A DNA stretch of 64,000 bases from Bog-105 sp965277435. GTDB taxonomy: Bacteria; Acidobacteriota; Terriglobia; Bryobacterales; Bryobacteraceae. Positions 34,687 through 44,162 of this stretch are shown here, in pieces. The DNA lies in assembly GCA_965277435.1 (NCBI GenBank), contig OZ255821.1, forward strand, positions 682,001-746,000, given 5' to 3'. The position numbers and the translations under genes are program-made. The notes under the pieces are model-generated. The model worked only from the letters and a program-made list of their open reading frames with translations. It had not been told where the DNA came from and did not search any database. Positions within the stretch are counted from its first letter, which is position 1. Every line of letters begins with the position of its first letter.

Positions 34687-37329
34687 ATGGCCCTTTTTGA
34701 CCGTCTCGCCAATCTGTTCCGCCGCAATCGTCTTCAGCAGGAGATCGATGCCGAACTCCGCGCCCATCTCGCCATGCGGGCGGACGACAATCTGGCCGCA
34801 GGCCTACCGCCCGAAGAAGCCCGCCGAGATGCCGCGCTTCGCTTCGGTAATCTGTCCTCGCTCACCGAGCGAACCAGCGCCGTTGACCTGAACCGGTTCT
34901 TCGAAACGCTCTGGCGCGATCTCGTCTATGCCGCTCGCCAGCTCCGGCGCAGCCCCGGCTTTGCCGCCATCGCGCTGCTCACCCTCGCGCTTGCCATCGG
35001 ATCGAACATTGTTGTATTCGGCATCGTCGATGGCCTTCTCTTCCAGCCTCTTGTCCCCGGCACTGCAGGCCGCCTCTTCAATATTGCGCAGAAGGAACAT
35101 GGCTACGACAATCAGTCCTATCCCGACTACCTGGATTACCGCAATCAGAACAGCACGTTTCGGGCTCTCGCCGCCTACCGCGTCAGTCAAGCCGCATTTA
35201 CCGCTCACTCCGCCGCTTACAAAACGTGGCTCTTCGAAGTCTCGGGAAATTACTTCGACCTGCTAGGCGTCCAGCCCGCCCTCGGCCGCTTCTTCCACTC
35301 GCGCGACGAACACGGCCCCGATTCCGCTCCTTTCATCGTCTTGAGCGACGCATTCTGGCGTTCGCATTTCGCTTCCAATCCGCGCATCGTCGGAACCGTT
35401 GTCCGTCTCAACCAGCATCCTTTCACCATCATCGGAGTTGCCCCGCCCTCCTTCCATGGCACCGAGCACTTTCTCTGGCCCGATTTCTGGATGCCCATTG
35501 TCAATGAAAATCAGGTCGAGAGCTTTAACTTCCTCGAGCAGCGCTTCAACCATGGCCTCTGGATTCTAGGACTGCTCGCGCCCGGTGTCTCCCCGAAGCG
35601 CGCCACCGACAATCTCAACGTCATCGACGCCCGTCTTTCGAAGCTTTACCCGAACACCGATGAAGGAATGCGAGCCCGCTTGGTCGATGCCGGTCTCTTC
35701 GGCGAAAACATCGGCACTCCCGCGCGCGCCTTCCTCTCCGCGCTCATGAGCCTCGCCTTCCTGATCCTGCTCGCCGCCTGCGCCAACCTCGCCGGCATTT
35801 TTGCCGCCCGCACCGCCGACCGCTTCCGCGAACTCGCCATCCGTCTATCCATCGGCGCCGGGCGCTGGCAAATCCTCCGTCAGCTCCTCACTGAAACCCT
35901 GCTGATCGCGGTTGGCGGCGGTCTTCTCGGCACTCTCTTCGCTCTCGTCCTGCTGCGCGCCTTGAGCCACTGGCAGCCGATCCCCGAATTCCCCATTCAT
36001 GTTGCGCTCGCTCCCGGTTTCCGCCTTTACCTGCTCGCGGCGCTTCTTACCCTGCTCTGCGGACTGCTTCCCGCCCTGCTGCCCGCGCGCCAGCTCTGGC
36101 GGACCGATCTCACGCAAGCCATCAAAAGCTCACAGTCCGAAGCCACCACCGCCCGCCGCCTCACCCTCCGCGATCTACTCCTCGGCGCGCAAATCGCCCT
36201 CTGCGCTCTGCTCCTCACCTCTTCCCTCGTTGCCTTGCGCGGCATGCAGCGCTCCCTCCATGCGCCCCTCGGCTTCCATCCCCAAGGTGTCGTCCTCGCC
36301 TCGGCCGATCTGCACATGGCCGGTCACTCCGACCAGGAATCCCTCGCTCTACAAAAGTGCCTGCTTCTCGAATCCGGCCGCCTTCCCGGCATCTTGGCCG
36401 CCGGCACCATAAACTCACAGCCGCTCGGCCCGAGCGGCGGCAGCACGCCCGTCTACACCAACAACAGCCCCGGCTTCCGCCCCTCTAACATCCGCTTCGC
36501 CGCTCGATTCTTCTCCATCTCGCCCGGCTATCTCGCCGCCGCCGGCACTCGCCTGCTCGCCGGCCGCGACTTCACCTGGCACGACGACCAGCACGCTCCA
36601 CAAGTGGCTCTGGTCAATGAAACCTTCGCTCACCTGTTGTTTGGCAGGACGAACGCGCTCGGCCAATTCTTCAAAATCGGCGCTCAAGGTTCCTTTCGCA
36701 TCGCCGGCATCGTCGAAACCGGCAAGTACTCCTCCCTTTCCGAAGACCCGATGCCCGCCATGTTCTTCCCCGTTGCGCAATTTCTCAATAGCGACACCAC
36801 GCTCGTGGCGCGCTCGAACCTGCCCGCGCCGCAGGCCGCCGCTGCCCTCCATGCGATGCTTACCAAACTCGATCCCGCCTTGCCCTTCACCATCGAAACC
36901 TGGCCAGCCTCGCTCGCTTTCGTCCTCTTCCCCGCCGAAGCCGCCGCCATCAGTCTTGGCGTTATGGGACTGCTAGCCGCTCTCCTCGCTGTCATCGGCG
37001 TCTTCGGCATGGCCGCCTACTCAGTCTCCAAACGCCAGAAAGAATTCGGCATCCGCCTCGCCCTCGGCGCTCAACCTTCGCGTCTTCTCCGCGCCGCTAT
37101 CGGACGTCCGCTTGTTCTCCTACTTGCCGGTTCCCTCTCCGGCCTCACCTTCGGCCTGCTCGCCAGCCGCCTGCTTGGGCAGATCGTCTATCAGGCCACT
37201 CCCCGCGATCCAATTGTCTGGCTGGGCGTTCTCCTCGCCATGCTGGTCCTTGGCCTCTCCGCGACATGGCTCCCCGCGCGCCGCGCCCTCCGCGTCAACC
37301 CCGCGCAACTCCTCCGCCAGGACGCATAG
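34687..37329 (+). CDS. ADOP/MacB-type ABC transporter permease
   Basis: 880 residues from ATG 34687, with GAGGTAA upstream and 9 nt after PadR. It has the complete prefix domain (LFRRNRLQQEIDAELRAHL, GLPPEEARRDAALRFGN). This is followed by a first transmembrane helix (IALLTLALAIGSNIVVF), a MacB periplasmic domain, mid-protein helices (LMSLAFLILLAACANLAGI), a second periplasmic domain and the C-terminal helices ending LPARRALRVNPAQLLR. Third codon positions are strongly biased to C, more than in neighbouring genes. No ATPase gene is adjacent, so it must recruit one from elsewhere. Likely exports a compound sensed by PadR. Confidence 0.93.
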   Translation: MALFDRLANLFRRNRLQQEIDAELRAHLAMRADDNLAAGLPPEEARRDAALRFGNLSSLTERTSAVDLNRFFETLWRDLVYAARQLRRSPGFAAIALLTLALAIGSNIVVFGIVDGLLFQPLVPGTAGRLFNIAQKEHGYDNQSYPDYLDYRNQNSTFRALAAYRVSQAAFTAHSAAYKTWLFEVSGNYFDLLGVQPALGRFFHSRDEHGPDSAPFIVLSDAFWRSHFASNPRIVGTVVRLNQHPFTIIGVAPPSFHGTEHFLWPDFWMPIVNENQVESFNFLEQRFNHGLWILGLLAPGVSPKRATDNLNVIDARLSKLYPNTDEGMRARLVDAGLFGENIGTPARAFLSALMSLAFLILLAACANLAGIFAARTADRFRELAIRLSIGAGRWQILRQLLTETLLIAVGGGLLGTLFALVLLRALSHWQPIPEFPIHVALAPGFRLYLLAALLTLLCGLLPALLPARQLWRTDLTQAIKSSQSEATTARRLTLRDLLLGAQIALCALLLTSSLVALRGMQRSLHAPLGFHPQGVVLASADLHMAGHSDQESLALQKCLLLESGRLPGILAAGTINSQPLGPSGGSTPVYTNNSPGFRPSNIRFAARFFSISPGYLAAAGTRLLAGRDFTWHDDQHAPQVALVNETFAHLLFGRTNALGQFFKIGAQGSFRIAGIVETGKYSSLSEDPMPAMFFPVAQFLNSDTTLVARSNLPAPQAAAALHAMLTKLDPALPFTIETWPASLAFVLFPAEAAAISLGVMGLLAALLAVIGVFGMAAYSVSKRQKEFGIRLALGAQPSRLLRAAIGRPLVLLLAGSLSGLTFGLLASRLLGQIVYQATPRDPIVWLGVLLAMLVLGLSATWLPARRALRVNPAQLLRQDA

Positions 37330-37337
37330 ACAACTTC

Positions 37338-38381
37338 TCAGGGACGCACGCCGATGGCATTCGTGCGGATCCGGTACAAACTCGAACTGGCCGTAATATA
37401 CAAAGCCTTGCCGTCCGCATCGCCCCACGCGAGATTACCCGCTTTTTCCGGCATGTCAATCGTGCCGAGATGCTTGCCTTTCGCGGAAAAAATCCAGATC
37501 CCGCCCGGTCCGGTGCTGTATAGGTTGCCTTGTGTATCGACCTTCATGCCGTCGGGCGCACCAATGCGGGAGTCGGATGTTGCATCGTAGAACAACTTGC
37601 CCGTCCCAAGCGTTCCGTCCGCCTCGACCGGATAACTCATCCAGATTTTCTTCGGTTCCGAGTTGTTCACATACAGCGTCTTCTCGTCGGGCGAGAAGGC
37701 GATGCCGTTTGGCCGTGGCAGGTCTTTCACCAGCACCTGCAATTTGGAGCTATCTGGTGAGCTTCCCGGAGCTTGGCTCGATGCACCCGGCAACCGGTAC
37801 ACTCCGTTAAATGAGAGCTCTTTATCCTTGTCCTTGTCGCTCTGCGTGCGGAAGCCATAGGGAGGATCAGTGAAATAGAGCGTCCCGTCTTTTTTATAGA
37901 CGAGGTCGTTGGGGCTGTTCAGTTTCTTGCCATCATAACTGTCCGCCAGCACCGTGATCTCGCCGTGAGGATCCAGCGTTTCGAGACGCCAGACGCTCCG
38001 TCGCGCGTGCCCTGCCACCGTCAGGCGACCGCGACTATCAAGCGTCATGCCGTTCGAACCCGGTTCCGGACCGTTATAGGCGGTCGCGCCCTGATAACCG
38101 CTGGGTTGCAGGAATATGGTGGCCCCGCCGCGCGGCGTCCATTTACGGATGCTATTACTCGGAATCTCGGCAAACAACAGAAACCGCGCGTGGGTCCAGA
38201 CTGGGCCTTCAGTCCACTTAAATCCGCTCGCCAGTTTTACCAGCTTGACGCCCGGCGGGATGAGAGACGAGAAGGCTGGATCAAGCGCTTGCAATTTCGC
38301 CGCCTCCGGCGCGGTGGCCGCCTCGCTCAACAGTAGACACATACTCGCTGACCCAATCAGAAACAACCATCGAAACTTCAC
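37338..38381 (-). CDS. Exported SMP-30/gluconolactonase-family lactonase
   Basis: 347 residues from GTG 38381 with a signal peptide (WLFLIGSASMCLLLSEAAT). The six-bladed propeller carries the family metal ligands: Glu in FKWTEGPVW, Asn in NSPNDLVYK and Asp in GAPDGMKVD. A clear FTDPPYGF motif is also present. Such enzymes open sugar-acid lactones in the periplasm. It converges on the ADOP gene, with 8 nt between stop codons. A possible -10 box ends 7 nt before the GTG (see promoter entry). Confidence 0.87.
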   Translation of the reverse strand: MKFRWLFLIGSASMCLLLSEAATAPEAAKLQALDPAFSSLIPPGVKLVKLASGFKWTEGPVWTHARFLLFAEIPSNSIRKWTPRGGATIFLQPSGYQGATAYNGPEPGSNGMTLDSRGRLTVAGHARRSVWRLETLDPHGEITVLADSYDGKKLNSPNDLVYKKDGTLYFTDPPYGFRTQSDKDKDKELSFNGVYRLPGASSQAPGSSPDSSKLQVLVKDLPRPNGIAFSPDEKTLYVNNSEPKKIWMSYPVEADGTLGTGKLFYDATSDSRIGAPDGMKVDTQGNLYSTGPGGIWIFSAKGKHLGTIDMPEKAGNLAWGDADGKALYITASSSLYRIRTNAIGVRP

Positions 38382-38387
38382 GCGAGC

Positions 38388-38393
38388 ATTGTA
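38388..38393 (-). promoter_or_regulatory. Candidate -10 box giving a leaderless lactonase transcript
   Basis: TACAAT on the minus strand lies six nt before the GTG start at 38381. Transcription would begin at or next to the start codon, and no ribosome site is visible. The -35 region (CTGGTT, 17 nt upstream) is weak. Confidence 0.3.
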
Positions 38394-38469
38394 TTAAACC
38401 GCCATGTAAAAACCAGCAACGAACGAGAGAACTCAGTCGGATAGAACACTCATTTAGGGAGAGAAGACC

Positions 38470-40194
38470 GTGAGTCGAAGCGAGAAAAATGCGCAATACG
38501 GATGTATCCAGACACCTGTTCTACTGGCGGCTCTCGACGATCCACAAACCGGCCTGTTGCTCTTCAACGCAAGCGGGCAAGTGCTGCACTGCACCAGCCA
38601 GATATTTTCTCTGCTGGGGATCGAGGCGGGCGAAGCGTTCTTGCCATGCGACGTAACAGACGTACTCTCGAAATCCGCGCTCGACAAACATTCCATCGAA
38701 GTCGCTCAAAGCCGCGTGGCCGCGTTGTCGGGCGATGCCTCTGCTGAACCAGTTTTGCTGAATTTTCCGGATCAGCAGCTTCGGCCAGTGCGCATGCGGC
38801 TGCGAAGCATCGGATCGGAGTATCGCGTGGCGTCGTTCGAAGCCGCCGCGGCAAGGGAAGAATCCCAGGTTCGCGTTGCCGAATTCGCCCTTCGTGATTC
38901 ACTTACCGGGCTGGCATCGCGGCCCTATTTCGAAGAAACCGTCAGCGAGGCCCTGAAACGCAGGCCCGAAGAACCGATCGCCGTGCTGCTGATCGATCTG
39001 GATCGTTTCAAGGCGGTCAACGACACTCTCGGACACCCGGTGGGCGATGCCTTGCTTCGTCTCGTGGCCGAACGCCTCCGGTCGGTGGTGCGCAAAAACG
39101 ATCTCGTCGCACGACTGGGAGGAGACGAATTTGCTCTGCTAATTCAGCCGTCACCTACCGCCGATGAGCCCACTTCCATCGCGAGCCGCATTCTGGACCT
39201 GGTGCAGAGAACCTATTTGATCGATGGCCAGCTGGTGAACATCGGCGTCAGTATCGGCATCGCGCTCTCTCCGGGCGACGGTAGTGAATACGCCAAACTC
39301 TTGAGAAGCGCTGATCTCGCCCTTTACCATTCGAAGACGTCCGGCCGCGCTACCTTCCACTTCTTCAACCCCAAGATGGAGTCCCGTGCCCAGGCGCGGC
39401 GGACCAATGAGCTGGAACTGCGCCGGGCGCTGGCGTTACGCCAACTGGAAGTGTTCTATCAGCCGCAAGTTGACACCGCTATCAAACGCCTGGTCGGTTT
39501 TGAAGCCCTGGTTCGCTGGCGGCACCCCGTACGCGGTATGATTTCTCCGGCTGACTTCCTGCCCATTGCCGAAGAGATCGGTCTGATTGTGCCGCTGGGC
39601 GAGTGGGTGCTACGCACCGCCTGCCGCGAGGCCATGACCTGGCCGGACGATATCACGATTGCAGTCAATGTTTCTCCGCTCCAATTCGAAACGGGCAAGT
39701 TCGCGGACTCCGTCCGCCGCGCTCTGGCCAGTACCGGTCTGCCCGGCAAGCGGCTCGAGATCGAAATCACCGAAGGCATTCTGCTCCGTACCGACAAGGC
39801 CATTCTCGCGACCTTGCACGAGTTACGATCCATGGACGTGCGGATTGCCATGGATGACTTTGGCACCGGATACGCTTCGCTGAGTCAGCTGGCGCGCTTT
39901 CCGTTCGACAAAATCAAAATCGATCGCTCCATCGCCGGATTTGAAGGAGACAATCTCAAACAACGAGCCATCGTTCGAGCCATCACTTCGCTAGGCCAAA
40001 GCCTGGGCGTTTGCACGCTGGCCGAAGGCATCGAAAGCGCCGATCAGCTCGCCCGCCTGCAGGAGGATGGCTGTAGTTCGGTGCAGGGATACCTTTTTGG
40101 CAAGCCTGTACCTGCCGATCAGCTCCGCGAAATCATCTCTCGATTACATTCAATCCAATCTCAACGTACCGAATATGACCTCCAACTTACATAA
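38470..40194 (+). CDS. GGDEF-EAL bifunctional cyclic-di-GMP enzyme
   Basis: 574 residues from GTG 38470, with AGGGAGAG upstream. Residues 15-125 resemble a PAS sensor (TGLLLFNASGQVLHC). The GGDEF domain (about 141-300) has an intact GGDEF (217-221) and an RKND inhibitory-site motif five residues before it. The EAL domain (about 315-565) has EAL at 345-347 (GFEALVRWRHP), MDDFGTGYASLSQL and LAEGIES. Both synthesis of c-di-GMP from GTP and its hydrolysis to pGpG look possible. The end overlaps the BLUF gene by 20 nt, so the two are translated together and probably act together. Confidence 0.95.
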   Translation: MSRSEKNAQYGCIQTPVLLAALDDPQTGLLLFNASGQVLHCTSQIFSLLGIEAGEAFLPCDVTDVLSKSALDKHSIEVAQSRVAALSGDASAEPVLLNFPDQQLRPVRMRLRSIGSEYRVASFEAAAAREESQVRVAEFALRDSLTGLASRPYFEETVSEALKRRPEEPIAVLLIDLDRFKAVNDTLGHPVGDALLRLVAERLRSVVRKNDLVARLGGDEFALLIQPSPTADEPTSIASRILDLVQRTYLIDGQLVNIGVSIGIALSPGDGSEYAKLLRSADLALYHSKTSGRATFHFFNPKMESRAQARRTNELELRRALALRQLEVFYQPQVDTAIKRLVGFEALVRWRHPVRGMISPADFLPIAEEIGLIVPLGEWVLRTACREAMTWPDDITIAVNVSPLQFETGKFADSVRRALASTGLPGKRLEIEITEGILLRTDKAILATLHELRSMDVRIAMDDFGTGYASLSQLARFPFDKIKIDRSIAGFEGDNLKQRAIVRAITSLGQSLGVCTLAEGIESADQLARLQEDGCSSVQGYLFGKPVPADQLREIISRLHSIQSQRTEYDLQLT

Positions 40195-40627
40195 ACTCGT
40201 TTATTGCAGCCGCAACCTGATTCGCGGCAATCAAGCCGACGTCACTGCGGAGTTACAAAGTATCCTTGCCAAGTCGCGAGAGAATAACCCGCGCCGGGAA
40301 CTCACCGGTGCGCTCCTTTACAACGCGGGAAATTTTGCCCAAGTGCTGGAAGGACCTTTGAGCTCTATTGAGCAGGTGTTCGAAATTATCCAACGGGATG
40401 CCCGCCACAGCGAAGTGACGGTTGTGTATAGCGGTCCCTGCACCGAACGCGATTTTCCGGAGTGGTCGATGGCATTTGCGGGCAATCATGCGGCCGATCA
40501 GATGCCGCAGGCCACCGCCGCCTTCGAGGCGGTATTTAAAGACGTGCTGGGTGCCGGAGAACAAATGCTTTCAGTGCTCAAAGACTTGGTTATCCGGGAA
40601 GACGATTGGTTGCTCGAAGCGGCGTAA
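40175..40627 (+). CDS. Stand-alone BLUF-domain blue-light photoreceptor
   Basis: 150 residues from ATG 40175, inside the last codons of the GGDEF-EAL gene; the frame is open upstream, but only this start gives a normal BLUF N-terminus. The FAD-binding fold shows the photocycle residues: Tyr10 in KLVYCSRN, Asn37/Asn38, Gln56 in FAQVLEG, and Trp97/Met99 in PEWSMAF. GALLYNAGNF and VFEIIQRDARH are family landmarks. The C-terminal 45 residues are helical and could contact an effector. Overlap with a c-di-GMP enzyme suggests light control of c-di-GMP in trans, rather than by domain fusion as in BlrP1 or YcgF. Confidence 0.9.
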   Translation: MTSNLHKLVYCSRNLIRGNQADVTAELQSILAKSRENNPRRELTGALLYNAGNFAQVLEGPLSSIEQVFEIIQRDARHSEVTVVYSGPCTERDFPEWSMAFAGNHAADQMPQATAAFEAVFKDVLGAGEQMLSVLKDLVIREDDWLLEAA

Positions 40628-40741
40628 AACAATACGCTTTCTTTGGCCGCCCCACCATCATGGGGCTATACTTCCTCTCACTAGTACTTAAAGGTGAATA
40701 CAGGGATTGACTCGAATCCGGGTAAGTACTCATAATCCCGT

Positions 40742-43348
40742 ATGCTCCGAAGAGTGTGTCCTTTTCTGCTTGTGTTAGTCGCGCTAGTTCTCGTGCGACC
40801 GGCGTGGGGCGTAACTGCCTGCAGTCCGCTTCCGGCGGCTACTGCGCCCGGATTCGAGCCGATGTTACAGAGTTACCTCGATAACCGCTGCTATCAATCA
40901 GCCAACTGGCAGCATGACCCTGTAATCCGCGGCACTGGTGGCGTGCATCCGAACGTCAAAGTCTGGTACTCGCCGAACATCTGGACCTGGCTTACCCTGC
41001 TCGGGCGCAAAGGCGACGCGCCGGAGGGCGGCATCGTCATTAAGGAGCAATACGAAGACCCGAGCGATCCAACCAAGCTCGGCGAGTGGACGGTGCTGGT
41101 GCGCGATACCAAAGGCGCTTGGGATGGTTGGTACTGGGCCGACATGGTGCCCACAGGCAGTGTCGTTTCTCTGCCGCCGCCGGTTCCCGCGCCAGGAAAA
41201 CCAAACTGCGCCCCGGTCGAATATCCATTGAGCGGCTTCGGACAATACTGCATAAATTGCCATGCGTCGGCTGCCAGCGGACAGAATACCTTTGCGACCG
41301 ACCGCTTCGTGCTGGGTTTCCCGCCCGGGCGGCTCACCAATTTCCCGCCCGAAGATAACATTCATTACCGCCTCTCTCATCTGCCGCGGCTCGGCGCGAC
41401 CGCCACCAACGATGCCTCTTGCCTGGTCGGCGAATCGAACGATCACGTAGTCGCCTCGGGCAAAGCGGAGGGCGGCCCGCATACGTTTGTCACCTCCGAC
41501 CAGTGCACGGGATGCCATAACGCGACTGCGACCTTGACTCCCGCGCGCAAGGATCTGCCGAGCATGTTGTATTACCTGCCGTCGAATAATGCCGGTATTG
41601 CCGATCAGCCTCTGAGCGTGAACCTTTCGCCGAATGGCGAGTGGCGTTTCTCAATGATGGGGCTGGCCGGGCGCGATCCTATTTTCTTTTCGCAACTCAA
41701 TTCGGAAGTGACGCTGCACGGCAACGCGCAAAATCCGCAAGGCACCGGGAAAGAGTTTGTCGAGAACCTCTGCCTGCACTGCCATGGCGTGATGGGCCAG
41801 CGACAATATTTTGCCGACACAAAGAAACTGTTCACTCGAGCCCAAATGCACGACCCGGAGTCGCCTTATGGAGCGCTGGCGCGTGACGGCATCTCCTGTA
41901 CGGTGTGTCATCGCATCGCAGCCGACGGACTCGGCAAGCCGGAAACTTATACGGGCAACTTCAATGTCGGTCCGGCGGATCATATGAACGGTCCGTTTTC
42001 CGATCCGTTGAAACTGCCCATGAAGAATGCGCTCGGTATGCAGCCGCAGCAGGCGAATCAAATCACCGATTCGGCATTGTGCGGGTCGTGCCACACCATC
42101 GTCCTGCCCGTCTATCGCGCGAATGGTGAACCGGTCATAACGAACGGCCAGCCCAGGACCTTCACCGAGCAGGCGACCTTTTTCGAATGGCAGAACAGCG
42201 TGTTTACCGATGGCGGGTCAAAAGCGGAGAGCTGCCAGCAGTGTCACATGCCGAATACCTACTTGCGCGATGGCGTGTTGTCGAAACCTCTGGCGTACAA
42301 GATCGCGAACATCGAAGACAATACTTTCCCGGCCGTAGATCATCGTGCGCCCGACGCCAAAATCACGCTTGAAAGGCGTGACGACTACCGGCGGCATCTG
42401 CTGCTCGGCATCAACGTGTTCGCTCTCGAGATGTTTAAGCAGTTCCGCACGGAACTCGGCTTGTACGATTCCGATCCCATGCTGCGCACCAGCCTCAAAA
42501 CCGAAGACGGCATGGATACCGTGATCGATCAGGGCACTAACCTGATTGCCAGGACGAGAACGGCCGATGTAAAGGTGATCTCGGTAGAGAAGCGCATAGG
42601 AGCACTGGCAGTGGATGTGCAGGTGACAAACAAAGCTGGTCACAGTTTTCCCTCTGGAGTGGGATTCCGGCGCGCGTTTCTGAATTTCCAGGTGCTCGAT
42701 GGGAATGGCGACGTGGTCTGGCAATCGGGCGGTGTCGCAGAGACCGGAACCGGCGCAGCGCAGGGATTGAAAGGCGTGCTTGTCGACGGCTCCGGCGATC
42801 CGTTAGTCACCGAAACCTTCACTCAATCGCAGCAGCGCCACCAGGAACATTATTGGGCGAAAAACCCGATCCGGCATCAAAACCAGGTGCAGATCTATGA
42901 AGAACTGGTCACAAATCCCGAAGGGTATCTCAGCACGAGTTTTGTCGCCTTGAACGAAAAGGTAAAAGATAACCGGCTGCAACCGGAAGGTTGGAGTTCG
43001 ACCGGGCCGCAAGCTGCCGAAACGGGTCCGGTAGGCACTTGCACGATGGTATTTGGAAAAGCCGGCCAGAAGCAGGTGTGCGATCCCGACTATGAGAACG
43101 GCAGCGGTTCAAGCGTGGTTCGCTACCTGGTTCCTTTGACGCGCAAGACGCTGGGCGCCGTCAGTGTGAAGGCCACACTTTACTATCAGACCGTGCCTCC
43201 TTACTATCAGCTGCAACGGGCAACGGACGCAGCCGGTGTCGACACGAGCCGGTTCCTGCGCATGGTGTCGGACTTGAAAGTGACCGGAACGCCGGTCGAC
43301 AAATGGGTGCTGCCGATCGGAAGCGACGAAGCGGCTGTTGCGCAATAA
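40742..43348 (+). CDS. Exported six-haem cytochrome c with P460-like N-terminal region
   Basis: 868 residues from ATG 40742 with a signal peptide ending near AWG. Six CxxCH sites: CINCH (170), CTGCH (255), CLHCH (344), CTVCH (386), CGSCH (447) and CQQCH (498). Residues of about 55-175 (GGIVIKEQYE, WDGWYWADM, then the first haem site) resemble a cytochrome P460 domain. The following sites resemble the multihaem cytochrome c554 group. The last 300 residues are a haem-free beta domain (VTNKAGHSFPSGVGFRRAFL). Role inferred: periplasmic electron transfer, possibly to an extracellular or nitrogen-compound acceptor. No maturation or partner gene adjoins it. Confidence 0.85.
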   Translation: MLRRVCPFLLVLVALVLVRPAWGVTACSPLPAATAPGFEPMLQSYLDNRCYQSANWQHDPVIRGTGGVHPNVKVWYSPNIWTWLTLLGRKGDAPEGGIVIKEQYEDPSDPTKLGEWTVLVRDTKGAWDGWYWADMVPTGSVVSLPPPVPAPGKPNCAPVEYPLSGFGQYCINCHASAASGQNTFATDRFVLGFPPGRLTNFPPEDNIHYRLSHLPRLGATATNDASCLVGESNDHVVASGKAEGGPHTFVTSDQCTGCHNATATLTPARKDLPSMLYYLPSNNAGIADQPLSVNLSPNGEWRFSMMGLAGRDPIFFSQLNSEVTLHGNAQNPQGTGKEFVENLCLHCHGVMGQRQYFADTKKLFTRAQMHDPESPYGALARDGISCTVCHRIAADGLGKPETYTGNFNVGPADHMNGPFSDPLKLPMKNALGMQPQQANQITDSALCGSCHTIVLPVYRANGEPVITNGQPRTFTEQATFFEWQNSVFTDGGSKAESCQQCHMPNTYLRDGVLSKPLAYKIANIEDNTFPAVDHRAPDAKITLERRDDYRRHLLLGINVFALEMFKQFRTELGLYDSDPMLRTSLKTEDGMDTVIDQGTNLIARTRTADVKVISVEKRIGALAVDVQVTNKAGHSFPSGVGFRRAFLNFQVLDGNGDVVWQSGGVAETGTGAAQGLKGVLVDGSGDPLVTETFTQSQQRHQEHYWAKNPIRHQNQVQIYEELVTNPEGYLSTSFVALNEKVKDNRLQPEGWSSTGPQAAETGPVGTCTMVFGKAGQKQVCDPDYENGSGSSVVRYLVPLTRKTLGAVSVKATLYYQTVPPYYQLQRATDAAGVDTSRFLRMVSDLKVTGTPVDKWVLPIGSDEAAVAQ

Positions 43349-43386
43349 GCTCTGACAACGAATAGGCGTGTCCCGATAATGAAGGG

Positions 43387-43950
43387 ATGCGCTTGATTGT
43401 TGGGATTACCGGAGCTTCGGGAGCGATCTTCGGGATACGCCTGCTGGAAGCGCTGCGCGAATTGAGCGTGGAATCGCACCTGGTGCTGAGCCGCTGGGCT
43501 CGCGTCACGATTTCGCAGGAAACAGATTACTCGCTGGAACAGGTGGAAGCGCTGGCCGCGAAGGTCTACCATCATGATAATCAGGCCGCTCCGGTTTCAA
43601 GCGGATCGTTCCGGACCGATGGCATGATTGTCGCTCCGTGCAGCATGAAAACTTTGGCAGCCATTCGCGGAGGCTTTGGCGAGACGCTGCTATGTCGGGC
43701 GGCCGACGTAATCTTAAAGGAGAAACGCAAACTGCTGCTGCTGGCGCGCGAAAGCCCGTTCAGCGAAATTCATCTGGAGAATATGCTGGCTCTGGCGCGC
43801 ATGGGCGTCACCATCTTTCCTCCGGTGCCCGCCTTTTATCACCGGCCGCAAACGATCGGCGATCTGGTCGACCATATCGTCGGGCGCACGCTCGATCAGT
43901 TTGGACTCGAGATGCCCGGTCTTTCCCGCTGGGACGGCTTCAGAACGTGA
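43387..43950 (+). CDS. ubiX: UbiX-family flavin prenyltransferase
   Basis: 187 residues from ATG 43387. Family signatures are complete: the flavin loop GITGASGAIFGIRLLEAL, SSGSFRTDGMIVAPCSMKTL, and ILKEKRKLLLLARESPFSEI. The enzyme attaches a dimethylallyl group to FMN, making the prenyl-FMN cofactor used by UbiD decarboxylases in quinone synthesis. A ubiD gene is not nearby. Its stop codon overlaps the GTG of the next gene, so it heads the ATP synthase Fo operon. Confidence 0.93.
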   Translation: MRLIVGITGASGAIFGIRLLEALRELSVESHLVLSRWARVTISQETDYSLEQVEALAAKVYHHDNQAAPVSSGSFRTDGMIVAPCSMKTLAAIRGGFGETLLCRAADVILKEKRKLLLLARESPFSEIHLENMLALARMGVTIFPPVPAFYHRPQTIGDLVDHIVGRTLDQFGLEMPGLSRWDGFRT

Positions 43951-44162
43951 AACCGGATCGACCGCTGATCTGGCTCGGCAAACATCTTTCGCTGGCGCTC
44001 ACGCTGCCGGCATCCGTCGCGGGCGGTTATATCGTGGGCGCACTCGCCGACCACTGGTTACACATTCCATTCTTGCGCGTGGTAGGGATACTGTTGGGGA
44101 TGGTATCAGGCATCACGCAGATCATCCGGGAACTAACGCGAGAAGAAAAATCACATAAATGA
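43947..44162 (+). CDS. atpZ: AtpZ-like F0F1 ATP synthase-associated small membrane protein
   Basis: 71 residues from GTG 43947, which overlaps the ubiX stop in a GTGA. Two transmembrane helices are visible (LALTLPASVAGGYIVGALA and FLRVVGILLGMVSGITQII), joined by a DHWLH loop, then a charged tail (RELTREEKSHK). This is the AtpZ/AtpI-like pattern found upstream of Fo genes, proposed to help Fo assembly or carry divalent cations. The next gene overlaps its stop in an ATGA. Confidence 0.8.
   Translation: MKPDRPLIWLGKHLSLALTLPASVAGGYIVGALADHWLHIPFLRVVGILLGMVSGITQIIRELTREEKSHK

Noticed and set aside
40649..40666. Hairpin GCCCCA / TGGGGC after the BLUF gene
   Set aside because: No T-tract follows, so it is not called a terminator.
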